From Mesorhizobium sp. B4-1-4 (lineage in GTDB: Bacteria; Pseudomonadota; Alphaproteobacteria; Rhizobiales; Rhizobiaceae): 64,000 bases of DNA. Shown here piece by piece: positions 8,060-15,890 of this stretch. The stretch's first letter is position 1. The number at the start of each line of letters is the position of its first letter. A program made the position numbers and the translations under genes. The DNA is taken from NCBI RefSeq assembly GCF_006439395.2, contig NZ_CP083950.1, forward strand, positions 4,763,001-4,827,000, given 5' to 3'. The notes under the pieces are model-generated. The model saw only the letters and a program-made list of their open reading frames with translations, was not told the DNA's origin and did no database searches.

Positions 8060-10132
8060 TCAGCCCGCCGCGCCACCGTCCCAGGAGCCGGTTTCGGCCA
8101 TTCGTTTCAGCAGCGGCGCAGGCTTGAAAACTGGCCCGCCGGTCCGCTGGTGCCAGTACTCAAGCCTTTCGACGATCCGCGCCGGCCCTTCTAGCCCGGC
8201 CCAGAACATCGGGCCGCCCTTGCCGACAGGAAAGCCGTAGCCGTTGACCCAGACGACATCGATATCGGAGGCGCGTGCCGCGATCCCTTCGTCCAGAATT
8301 TTCGCTCCCTCGTTGACCAGGGGATAGAGCGTGCGCTCGATGATTTCTTCGGCGCTTATCGCACGCGGCGCGATGCCTTGCTCGGCCGCCTTGCCGCGGA
8401 TCAACGCCTCCACTTCGGGGTCGGCAGCGCCCGCCCGCGCGCCGGCCTCGTAGAGGTAAAAGCCACGGCCCGTCTTCTGGCCGAACCGGCCCTGTTCGCA
8501 CAGCGTGTCGGCGATCACGGCCATCAGGCCCCGGGCCTTGCGGTTGCGCCAGCCAATGTCGAGGCCAGCGAGATCGCCCATCTGGAACGGCCCCATCGGC
8601 CAGCCGAAATCGGTGAAGGCCTTGTCGATCTGGCTGGGTGTCGCGCCCTCCAGCAGAAGCGCTTCGGATTCCGAGCCACGCGCCGCCAGCATGCGGTTGC
8701 CGACGAAACCATGGCAGACGCCGACGACGACAGCGACCTTGCCGATCCGCCGTGCCAGATCGACGGATGTCGCCAGCGCGTCGGGCGCGGTCTTTTCCGC
8801 CCGCACGATTTCCAAGAGCTTCATCACATTGGCCGGCGAGAAGAAATGCAGGCCGAGCACATCCTGCGGGCGAGAGGTCGACGCGGCGATATCGTTGATG
8901 TCGAGATACGAGGTGTTGGTGGCGAGAATCGCGCCCGCCTTGGCCACCGCGTCGAGCTTGCCGAAGATTTCCTTCTTGACCGCCATGTCTTCGAACGCCG
9001 CCTCGATGATCAGGTCGCAATCGGCGAGATCGGCGTAGTCGGTGGAACCCTTGAACTGGCTGAGGCGCTGCCGCTTGGCCTCTTCACTCAGCGAACCACG
9101 CGAGACGGAGACGGTGTAGTTCTTCTCGATCGTGCCCAGCCCGCGCTGCAAAGCTTCATGGCTGGCTTCCAGCAAGGTGACGGGAAAGCCGCCATTGGCG
9201 AAGGCCATGGCGATGCCGCCGCCCATCGTGCCGGCGCCGATGACACCGACGCGGCTGATCCTGCGCTTGACGATGTCCTTGCCCGGAAGCTTTGCCGCCT
9301 CGCGTTCGGCGAAGAACAGATGGCGCTGAGCCCGCGACTGGTCGCCGGCGACCAGTTTCACGAACAGTGCCCGCTCCGCCGCCAGCGCATCCTCGAACGG
9401 CAGCGTGATCGCATTGCGCACCGCTTCCGCGCAGGCGATCGGTGCTTCCAATCCCCGCGCTTTCCTGGCGAGGTTCGTCGCCTCGGTATCGAACGTCGCC
9501 AAGTCGGTCTCCCTCAGCAGATCATCGCGATCGCGCACCGGTGTGAACGGCCCGCCCTTGCGGGCGATTTCCCGGGCGAAATTCACTGCATGCGTGGTCA
9601 GATCGCCTTCGAAGACGGCATCAACCAGCCCCGCGGCGTGCGCTTCATCGGCCCCGATCGGCGTGCCTGAAACGATCATCTTCAAGGCCTTCAATGCCCC
9701 GACCAGCCGTGGCAGCCGCACCGTGCCGCCCCCGCCCGGGAGCAGGCCGAGCTTCACTTCGGGAAAGCCAAGCCTGGCGCCGGCGTCGGCGACGCGGAAG
9801 TGGCAGCCGAGCGCCAGCTCCAGCCCGCCGCCGAGCGCGGTGCCGTGAATGGCGGCGATCGTCGGCTTGGCGATGGTCTCAAGCAGAGCCACGATGGCGC
9901 GCAGGTCGGGCTGCTGCACCGGCTTGCCGAATTCGGTGATGTCGGCCCCGGCCACGAAGGTCCGCCCGGCGCAGGTGAGCACGATCGCGGCAACCGAAGC
10001 GTCGTCGCGCAAGGCAACCAACGCCTGCATCAGCGGCTCGCGGACATGAAAACTCAGCGGGTTGACCGGCGGGTTGTCGATGGTGACGATCGCGACATCG
10101 CCGTCGCGGCTGACCTTCAGGGAATCGGACAC
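8060..10132 (-). CDS. Enoyl-CoA hydratase / 3-hydroxyacyl-CoA dehydrogenase fusion (FadB/FadJ-like)
   Basis: A 690-aa bifunctional beta-oxidation enzyme. Residues ~1-180 are a crotonase domain (oxyanion-hole region CAGRTFVAGADITEF, GTALGGGLELALGCHFRVA, PEVKLGLLPGGGGTVRLP). From ~290 follows the NAD-binding domain (GVIGAGTMGGGIAMAFANGG), then two 3HCDH C-terminal domains (HFFSPANVMKLLEIV; GFVGNRMLAA). It converts enoyl-CoA to 3-ketoacyl-CoA in the cytosol. The GTG at 10132 has GGGAGG seven bases upstream and is preferred over a TTG at 10150. No thiolase partner is adjacent; it appears monocistronic. Confidence 0.9.
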   Translation of the reverse strand: MSDSLKVSRDGDVAIVTIDNPPVNPLSFHVREPLMQALVALRDDASVAAIVLTCAGRTFVAGADITEFGKPVQQPDLRAIVALLETIAKPTIAAIHGTALGGGLELALGCHFRVADAGARLGFPEVKLGLLPGGGGTVRLPRLVGALKALKMIVSGTPIGADEAHAAGLVDAVFEGDLTTHAVNFAREIARKGGPFTPVRDRDDLLRETDLATFDTEATNLARKARGLEAPIACAEAVRNAITLPFEDALAAERALFVKLVAGDQSRAQRHLFFAEREAAKLPGKDIVKRRISRVGVIGAGTMGGGIAMAFANGGFPVTLLEASHEALQRGLGTIEKNYTVSVSRGSLSEEAKRQRLSQFKGSTDYADLADCDLIIEAAFEDMAVKKEIFGKLDAVAKAGAILATNTSYLDINDIAASTSRPQDVLGLHFFSPANVMKLLEIVRAEKTAPDALATSVDLARRIGKVAVVVGVCHGFVGNRMLAARGSESEALLLEGATPSQIDKAFTDFGWPMGPFQMGDLAGLDIGWRNRKARGLMAVIADTLCEQGRFGQKTGRGFYLYEAGARAGAADPEVEALIRGKAAEQGIAPRAISAEEIIERTLYPLVNEGAKILDEGIAARASDIDVVWVNGYGFPVGKGGPMFWAGLEGPARIVERLEYWHQRTGGPVFKPAPLLKRMAETGSWDGGAAG

Positions 10133-10232
10133 GCAAAAACCTCCCAGCAACGGTGAGCGGCTGGCCGCCGCTTGAACGGGATTTATAGCGCCATGACGCG
10201 GATGGGAACCGGCCTCCAGTCTGGCACAACGA

Positions 10233-11945
10233 TTAGTGCCGACCGGCGGCCTCCGTTGCCATCATCTCCGGCATGGCGTCGCTGGCGGTGCGTCCGCCGC
10301 GCCAAGAGGCAAAAGCCGCGACCAGATAGAGGATCGCCGAGAAGGTGAAGGCGAAGACCAGCCCGTGCTTAAATGGTCCCGACATCAGCTCGGGGAAGAA
10401 GGCGTGGCCGGTCAGCGTGTCGATGCTCTGCTGCGGCAGCGCATGCAGCACATCGGTCGGGATCAGCTCGCCCATCGGATTGTAGCCCAGGAAAGCGGCA
10501 AACAGGCTGGCGACCGGCGGCATATTGGCGATCTGGTGCGCGACCGCCTCCGGCACGTGCTGCGCCAGCAGGCCGGCTTCCATGCTCTGCGGCAGGCTGG
10601 CGGCAAGGCCCAGGATCATCAGGCTGAAGAACAGGCCGATCGACAGCACTTGCCCGGCATTCGTCGTCGTCGCGCGCATGCCCGACGCCTGGCCGCGTTC
10701 GCGCGCCGGCACCGAATTCATGATCTGCGTCGAGTTCGGCGCCACGAACAGGCCGGAGCCAAGGCCGTTCAGGAACAGGAGCGCCGCAAAGGCCGTATAG
10801 GAGAAGTCGGCAGGCAAAGCCATCAACGCGATGAAACTCGCCGCGCCCACGACCATGCCACCGACCGCGAAGGGCACGCCGCCGACCCGGTCGGAGAAAT
10901 AGCCGGACACCGGACCGGCGATGAGGAAACCGACCGTCAGCGGCAGCATGAAGATCGCCGACCACAGCGGCGTCTCCTCGAAGGAATAGCCATGCAGCGG
11001 CAGCCAGATGCCTTGCAGCCAGACGATCAGCATGAACTGCAGCCCGCCGCGCGCGATGCCCGAGGCGAGGTTGGCGATGTTGCCATAGGCGAAGCCTGGA
11101 ATGCGGAACAGCTTCAGGTCGAGCATGGGCTTCGTCACACGCTGCTCGATGAAGATGAAGGCGACCAGCGAGATGAAGCCGATGGCAAACAGGACAAGCA
11201 CTTTCGGGCTGGTCCACGCCATCACCTGGTCGCCATAGGGTTGCAGCCCATAGGTGATGGCGGTGAGGATGAGCACGAGGCCGAGGCCGAAGCTGACATT
11301 GCCAAGCCAGTCGATCGTATGCGTCGAGCGGTTCGGCGCGTCGTGCAGCTTCATATACGCCCAGATCGTGCCGACGAGGCCGAACGGCACGTTGATCCAG
11401 AACACCAGCCGCCAGTCCGTGTCGGCCAGAAGGCCGCCGATCAGCAAGCCGACGAACTGGCCGCCAATGGCCGCCACCACATTGATGCCGAGCGCGAAAC
11501 CGCGTTCGTTTTCCGGAAAGGCATCGGTGAGCAGCGCCGTGGAGTTGGCCATGATCAGCGCGCCGCCAATGCCCTGGATGATGCGCACCGATATCAGGTA
11601 CATCGCGGCGAAATCACCCTGGCCGGGCAGAAGGCTGAGCGCGATCGAGGCGGCGGTGAAGATAGCGAAGCCGAGATTGTACATCCTCGCCCGGCCGAAC
11701 TGGTCGCCGAGCCGGCCGAAGGCGACGACCAGCACCGCCGTGGCGATCATGTAGCCGATGATCGCCCACAGGAGGTAATTGATGTTGCCGGGGTCGAGCG
11801 CCTTCAGGCCGATGCCGCGAAACACCGCCGGCAGGCTGATCAGCAGAATCGACCCGTTGATGGCGGCGGCGAGCATCCCGAGCGTGGTGTTGCTCAGAAC
11901 CATCCATTTGTGGCTCTGCGGGCGGCTGTCAACGGTGGTATTCAT
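10233..11945 (-). CDS. MFS drug exporter, DHA2 (14-TM, EmrB/QacA) family
   Basis: A 570-aa inner-membrane proton antiporter with about 14 hydrophobic segments. Motif A is seen as GRLGDQFGRARMYNLG after TM2, and the DHA2 motif C region as GIGGALIMANSTALLTDAFP. The likely substrate is toxic small molecules; the specific one cannot be read from sequence. The ATG at 11945 (MNTTVDSRPQ) is chosen because the upstream extension is non-hydrophobic and runs into the operators. It is divergent from a TetR regulator, the standard arrangement for inducible efflux. Confidence 0.9.
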   Translation of the reverse strand: MNTTVDSRPQSHKWMVLSNTTLGMLAAAINGSILLISLPAVFRGIGLKALDPGNINYLLWAIIGYMIATAVLVVAFGRLGDQFGRARMYNLGFAIFTAASIALSLLPGQGDFAAMYLISVRIIQGIGGALIMANSTALLTDAFPENERGFALGINVVAAIGGQFVGLLIGGLLADTDWRLVFWINVPFGLVGTIWAYMKLHDAPNRSTHTIDWLGNVSFGLGLVLILTAITYGLQPYGDQVMAWTSPKVLVLFAIGFISLVAFIFIEQRVTKPMLDLKLFRIPGFAYGNIANLASGIARGGLQFMLIVWLQGIWLPLHGYSFEETPLWSAIFMLPLTVGFLIAGPVSGYFSDRVGGVPFAVGGMVVGAASFIALMALPADFSYTAFAALLFLNGLGSGLFVAPNSTQIMNSVPARERGQASGMRATTTNAGQVLSIGLFFSLMILGLAASLPQSMEAGLLAQHVPEAVAHQIANMPPVASLFAAFLGYNPMGELIPTDVLHALPQQSIDTLTGHAFFPELMSGPFKHGLVFAFTFSAILYLVAAFASWRGGRTASDAMPEMMATEAAGRH

Positions 11946-11993
11946 GGTGGTAACTCTCGACGGTGCTGGCGCGGTTGCCGCCAGTGCTATATA

Positions 11994-12033
11994 TGAGGAT
12001 AGTCTCAGGTTTGGAAATATGAGGATGGACTCA
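11994..12033. promoter_or_regulatory. Twin TGAG-N6-CTCA operators for the TetR regulator
   Basis: Two near-identical dyads, TGAGGATAGTCTCA (11994-12007) and TGAGGATGGACTCA (12020-12033), start 26 bp apart (about 2.5 helical turns), each preceded by an ATAT run. They lie between the divergent exporter and tetR genes, where TetR-family repressors usually bind. Binding is inferred. Confidence 0.55.
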
Positions 12034-12124
12034 GAAAAAGCAAGAGCCTTATGCATGTCGCCCGAAAGTGAGCTCGGTTTTGGGATAACGACATGCATGA
12101 AAACAAAGACCGAAAGCGCGTCGC

Positions 12125-12742
12125 ATGAATTCGGTTAGACGCGACGCGCTTTCGACAGCGAATCCGCGTGCACCGCAGCAAAAAAGAGGGCGAGAGCGGG
12201 TCGCGGCGCTCATGGCGAGCGGGGCAGCGCTGTTCGTCGAGAAGGGTTTCGACGCCACGACGATGACCGAGATTGCCGCACGCGCGGGCGCGGCCATCGG
12301 CACGCTCTATCTGTTCTTCCCGACCAAGGAGGCCCTGGCGCAAGCCATTCTGGCCGAGAACGCGGAAAGCCTGTCCACGCAGCTTGACGCCTTGCAGGAA
12401 CGCGCCAAGGGCCTGGCGCCGGCAGCCATCGCCGATGCGCTGTTCGAATTGCTTGGCGATTTTCTCGCTACGCACCCGGCCTATTCCGCGCTGCTCGATC
12501 TTCCCGGCGACGAAGCCTGGCGGCGCAAGATGCGGGCCCGTCGGCGTGAGCAGATCGCCGCCCTGTTCGCGCAGGCCGAACCGCCGCTCCCCTTGGGTCA
12601 GGCCGAGCGGCTCGCCGTCATCGTGCCGCAGTTGATGCGCATCCCGCTGGCACTGGTTGGCGAAAAAAGACTGCGTGACGGCGTGCTGGAGGAATTGCGG
12701 CTAATGCTGGCGCGGCATTTGCGGGTGAGCGGTGAAGTGTGA
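12125..12742 (+). CDS. TetR-family repressor of the adjacent exporter
   Basis: A 205-aa TetR-family regulator. The N-terminal helix-turn-helix spans residues ~22-68 (ALMASGAALFVEKGFDATTM, then TEIAARAGAAIGTLYLFFPTK), with the typical recognition-helix end YLFFPTKEAL. The C-terminal ligand domain is too variable to assign an inducer. It is transcribed away from the DHA2 exporter and probably represses it and itself through the twin dyads at 11994-12033. Confidence 0.86.
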   Translation: MNSVRRDALSTANPRAPQQKRGRERVAALMASGAALFVEKGFDATTMTEIAARAGAAIGTLYLFFPTKEALAQAILAENAESLSTQLDALQERAKGLAPAAIADALFELLGDFLATHPAYSALLDLPGDEAWRRKMRARRREQIAALFAQAEPPLPLGQAERLAVIVPQLMRIPLALVGEKRLRDGVLEELRLMLARHLRVSGEV

Positions 12743-12834
12743 GCAGTTCGATACGTTGCCGTTTTGCCGAACCTCCCATACTTCGTCATCCTAGGGCGGA
12801 GCAAGGAGCGCAGCGACGCGGCGTAGACCCTAGG

Positions 12835-13836
12835 TGTTTGATCCCGAGCTTTAATGGTGCGATATTTTCTTCCGACTGGAAGGATGCGTTATGGGACAAG
12901 TTCTGCACGGCCGCGCCACGACGACAGAGGCAATCCGTCGAGCAATACAAAATAGTCAAGAGAGCCTGAGGGCGCTGGCCAGGCGCTACGGGATCGATCA
13001 GAAGACGGTTCGAAAGTGGAAGAACCGAACCTCGACCGCCGATCTTCCGACAGGCCCCAAGGACCCGAAGTCGACGGTGTTGTCTGTGGAGGAAGAGGCG
13101 GCCATCGTCGCCTTTCGCAAGCACACGCTGCTGCCACTGGATGATTGTCTCTATGCCCTTCAGCCGACGATCCCGCATCTGACACGCTCGTCCTTGCATC
13201 GTTGCCTTCAACGCCATGGTATTTCGCGATTGCCGCAGGTGGATGGTGACAAGCCGGCCAAGAAAAAGTTTCAGGCCTATCCGATCGGCTATTTCCATAT
13301 CGATATCGCCGATGTGCAGACCGCCGAGGGCAAGCTGCGTCTCTTCGTTGCCGTCGACCGGACGTCCAAGTTCGCCTATGCGCAGCTACACGCGACGGCG
13401 GACAAGATGACGATGGTCCAGTTCCTGCGAGATCTGATCGCGGCCGTGCCCTATGCCATCCACACCATTTTGACCGACAACGGCATCCAGTTCACCAACC
13501 GAAGCTGCGACCGCCATGCCCCCCGGCATATCTTCGATGATGTCTGCGCCGACCATGGCATCGAGCACCGGCTCACCAAGATCAACCATCCCTGGACCAA
13601 CGGCCAGGTCGAGCGGATGAACCGAACCATCAAGGACGCGACCGTCAAGTGCTTCCACTATGACGATCACGATCAGCTGCGCCGACACCTCGCCGACTTC
13701 ATCTCAGCCTACAATTTCGCACGCAGGCTCAAGACCCTCAAAGGCCTCACGCCTTATGAGTTCATCTGCAAAATCTGGAAAAAAGAGCCCGAACGGTTCA
13801 GACTCGACCCGGTCCATCAAATGCCGGGACTAAACA
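12835..13836 (+). mobile_element. IS481-family insertion sequence, 1002 bp, complete
   Basis: The element runs from TGTTTGATCCCGAGC to its imperfect inverted copy ending GGGACTAAACA; inverted repeats extend ~23 bp with mismatches. It is flanked on both sides by CCTAGG (12829-12834 and 13837-13842), a 6-bp target duplication of the NCTAGN type known for IS481 and relatives. TG...CA-type ends, size, single transposase frame and duplication all agree. It looks intact and may be recently inserted, since the duplication is perfect. Confidence 0.9.
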
Positions 13837-13841
13837 CCTAG
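12891..13841 (+). CDS. IS481-family transposase (DDE integrase fold)
   Basis: A 316-aa transposase. A helix-turn-helix lies at ~residues 12-45 (AIRRAIQNSQESLRALARRY), followed by an rve core: first D in YFHIDIADVQ, second in TILTDNGIQFTNR, and E in NGQVERMNRTIKD, giving a complete DDE triad. It catalyses cut/copy and insertion of the element. Oddly, the stop codon TAG at 13839-13841 lies outside the IS, inside the duplicated CCTAGG target, so the reading frame is closed only by the insertion site. Confidence 0.93.
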   Translation: MGQVLHGRATTTEAIRRAIQNSQESLRALARRYGIDQKTVRKWKNRTSTADLPTGPKDPKSTVLSVEEEAAIVAFRKHTLLPLDDCLYALQPTIPHLTRSSLHRCLQRHGISRLPQVDGDKPAKKKFQAYPIGYFHIDIADVQTAEGKLRLFVAVDRTSKFAYAQLHATADKMTMVQFLRDLIAAVPYAIHTILTDNGIQFTNRSCDRHAPRHIFDDVCADHGIEHRLTKINHPWTNGQVERMNRTIKDATVKCFHYDDHDQLRRHLADFISAYNFARRLKTLKGLTPYEFICKIWKKEPERFRLDPVHQMPGLNT

Positions 13842-13957
13842 GATCCATGCCGCGACCTCAAGGCGTCACGGCGCTGCAGAGTTTTGTTCCGCTGCGTTCC
13901 GTAGCGATGTAGCCGCATGGATCCTCGGGTCAAGCCCGAGGATGACGAAGGCGCGGT

Positions 13958-14905
13958 TCAGCGCACCGCCTTCTCGCCACCTGCCACCGTTATGACGCCG
14001 ACGATGATCAGCCCCGTCAGTAGCAGCCGCACGCCGGCACTCACGCCGAACGTGTTGAGCATTGTGAGCAGCAGCACCAGGAACAGTGCGGCGCCCCAGA
14101 CCCCGGGCACGTTGGCCTTGCCACCCGCCACCGACGTGCCGCCGATGACGACGACGGCGATCGAGGCGAGCAGGTACTCATTGCCGATATCGACATTGGC
14201 GCCGCGGAAATAGGCGGCGAGCAGCGCGCCATCGATGCCGCCGAGCGCGCCCGACAGAGTGTAGGTGAGGAAGCGGATGCGGCCGACATTGATGCCGGCC
14301 AGCCAGGCGGCGCGGATATTCTGCCCGATCGCCAGCACGGAGCGACCATAGATCATGCGCTGCAAAGCTATGCCGGCGCCGATGGTGAACAGCACGGTCA
14401 GCATTGCCAGCACCGGAATGCCAAGAATTTGCCAATTGGTGAAATCGGCGAAGCCTGGCGGCGGCTTGATCTGCAGCCCGCGCCCATAGCTGATGTCGAC
14501 CGACTGGATGATGAAGCTGGCCGACAGCGTGGCGATGATCGGCGGGATGCGCAACGCCCAGATCAACAGGTAGTTCACTGCGCCGATTGCGGCACCGCAA
14601 GCCAGCGCGGCAATCAGCCCGACCACGATCATGGAATCGCTGCCGCCCATCACCTTCATGGCGACGGCACTGGCGAGGCCGATATTGGCCGGCAGGGACA
14701 GGTCGACATTGCCCGGCCCGAGCGTGATGACGAACATCTGGCCAATGCCGACGATGACCGTGAACACGGCAAGCGACAGGGCAGCCGTGACCATGCCGCC
14801 GGCGCCATAGCCGCCGGTGAAGGCGATCGTCGCCAGCCACACCAGCAGCGCGCCGAGAAAGGACCAGATCCAGGGCTTGGCGGCCAGCGACTTCACCAAT
14901 GTCAT
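13958..14905 (-). CDS. Sugar-type ABC transporter permease (RbsC-like) 2
   Basis: A 315-aa inner-membrane permease of the BPD_transp_2/RbsC type, with about 8-9 hydrophobic segments. Signature parts are GQMFVITLGPGNVDLSLPAN (variant of the usual GxDLSVG region) and the C-terminal IGGTSVAGGKANVPG loop that contacts the ATPase. It starts 3 bases after the end of the upstream permease, with which it likely forms a heterodimeric channel. Substrate unknown; this family imports pentoses, other monosaccharides, polyols or purine-type ligands. Confidence 0.88.
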   Translation of the reverse strand: MTLVKSLAAKPWIWSFLGALLVWLATIAFTGGYGAGGMVTAALSLAVFTVIVGIGQMFVITLGPGNVDLSLPANIGLASAVAMKVMGGSDSMIVVGLIAALACGAAIGAVNYLLIWALRIPPIIATLSASFIIQSVDISYGRGLQIKPPPGFADFTNWQILGIPVLAMLTVLFTIGAGIALQRMIYGRSVLAIGQNIRAAWLAGINVGRIRFLTYTLSGALGGIDGALLAAYFRGANVDIGNEYLLASIAVVVIGGTSVAGGKANVPGVWGAALFLVLLLTMLNTFGVSAGVRLLLTGLIIVGVITVAGGEKAVR

Positions 14906-14908
14906 CGC

Positions 14909-15889
14909 TCACCTCTCCCTGCGGCTGATCAGCACCCGCGCCGCCAGCACGATGATGAGGATGGCGCCGTTTGCGGCCACTTGCCAGTCGGGTGGGATGT
15001 GCATGAAGGTGAGCAGCGGAGATGCGGCCAACGCCAGCGTCAGCGCACCGATCACGGCACCGATCGGCGAGACCCGGCCGCCGACGAATTCACCGCCGCC
15101 GAGGATGACGCCGGCGATCGAAAGCAGCGTGTAGCCATTGCCGATATTGGCGTCGGCCGACGTGGTGATGCCGATCAGCGCCATGCCGGACAGCACACCG
15201 AACGCGCCGGCGAGCGCAAACAGCACGACCTTGGTCTTGAGCAGCGACCAGCCGGCGCGCCGAAGGGCTGCCGCATTGCCGCCGGAGCCGCGCAGGATCA
15301 CACCGTAGGAGGTACGCATCAGGCCGAAATGGACGATGAGCCCGATCAGCAGCGCGGCGATGATCGGGAAAGGAACGAAGGGCGGTTTGAACGACAGGAT
15401 CGCCAGCAGCCAATCCGGCGCCTTTCCGCCTGGTTTGGGCAGCACGAGGATCGCCAGCCCCTGCCAGACGAAGCTCATGCCAAGCGTCACCACGATCGAT
15501 GGCAGGTTGCGCAGATGGATCAGCGCGCCGAGCAGCGCATAGATGCCGATCGACCCGAGCAGGATGGCGACACCTATCAGCGGCGCGTCCTTCAGCCATG
15601 TCGCGGTGACGCAGCCGACGAACCCGACGAAGGTGCCGATCGACAGGTCGAGTTCGTTGCCGGCGATGACGAACATCTGCGCTATCGTTGCCAGCGCGAT
15701 CGGGATCGCCAGGTTCAGCATCAGGCTGAAGCCGAAATAGCTGATCGCACGCGGGTTGAGCCAGGCGATGGCGAGCAGCACAAGCACCAGCGACAGCGCT
15801 GGCAGAAACCCGCGCAGCAGTCGGGCACGTGCCGCGCTCCCGCGCGCCGCGGACGCCTTGAGATGGGATTCGACAGTCGCTGCCGTCAT
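14909..15889 (-). CDS. Sugar-type ABC transporter permease (RbsC-like) 1
   Basis: A 326-aa RbsC-like permease. The family loop GQMFVIAGNELDLSIG-type region (AQMFVIAGNELDLSIGTFVG) and the coupling segment LGGGEFVGGRVSPIGAVIGA are seen, with ~9 TM segments. Two different permeases in one operon suggest a heterodimer. The ATG at 15889 is 1 base from the ATPase stop, and this position excludes a longer frame reaching into the ATPase gene. Part of the four-gene importer at 13958-18471. Confidence 0.88.
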   Translation of the reverse strand: MTAATVESHLKASAARGSAARARLLRGFLPALSLVLVLLAIAWLNPRAISYFGFSLMLNLAIPIALATIAQMFVIAGNELDLSIGTFVGFVGCVTATWLKDAPLIGVAILLGSIGIYALLGALIHLRNLPSIVVTLGMSFVWQGLAILVLPKPGGKAPDWLLAILSFKPPFVPFPIIAALLIGLIVHFGLMRTSYGVILRGSGGNAAALRRAGWSLLKTKVVLFALAGAFGVLSGMALIGITTSADANIGNGYTLLSIAGVILGGGEFVGGRVSPIGAVIGALTLALAASPLLTFMHIPPDWQVAANGAILIIVLAARVLISRRER

Positions 15890-15890
15890 C

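Larger units (their letters stand above)
12781..13950. repeat. Intergenic palindromic repeat, interrupted by the IS481 element
   Basis: The outer ends CTTCGTCATCC (12781) and GGATGACGAAG (to 13950) are inverted repeats. Removing the 1002-bp IS and one 6-bp duplication leaves a ~162-bp element lying after tetR. A second copy, in reverse orientation, is at 51938-52083; the two share the block with GCGGAGCAAGGAGCG and GCGACGCGGCGTAGACC. It is non-coding. Such repeats are common between genes in rhizobia; a function is not known from the sequence. Confidence 0.7.

Noticed and set aside
10236..11996. Long plus-strand open frame opposite the DHA2 exporter
   Set aside because: It is antisense to a clear membrane transporter, rich in Arg/His/Gln, and has no ribosome-binding site or family match.
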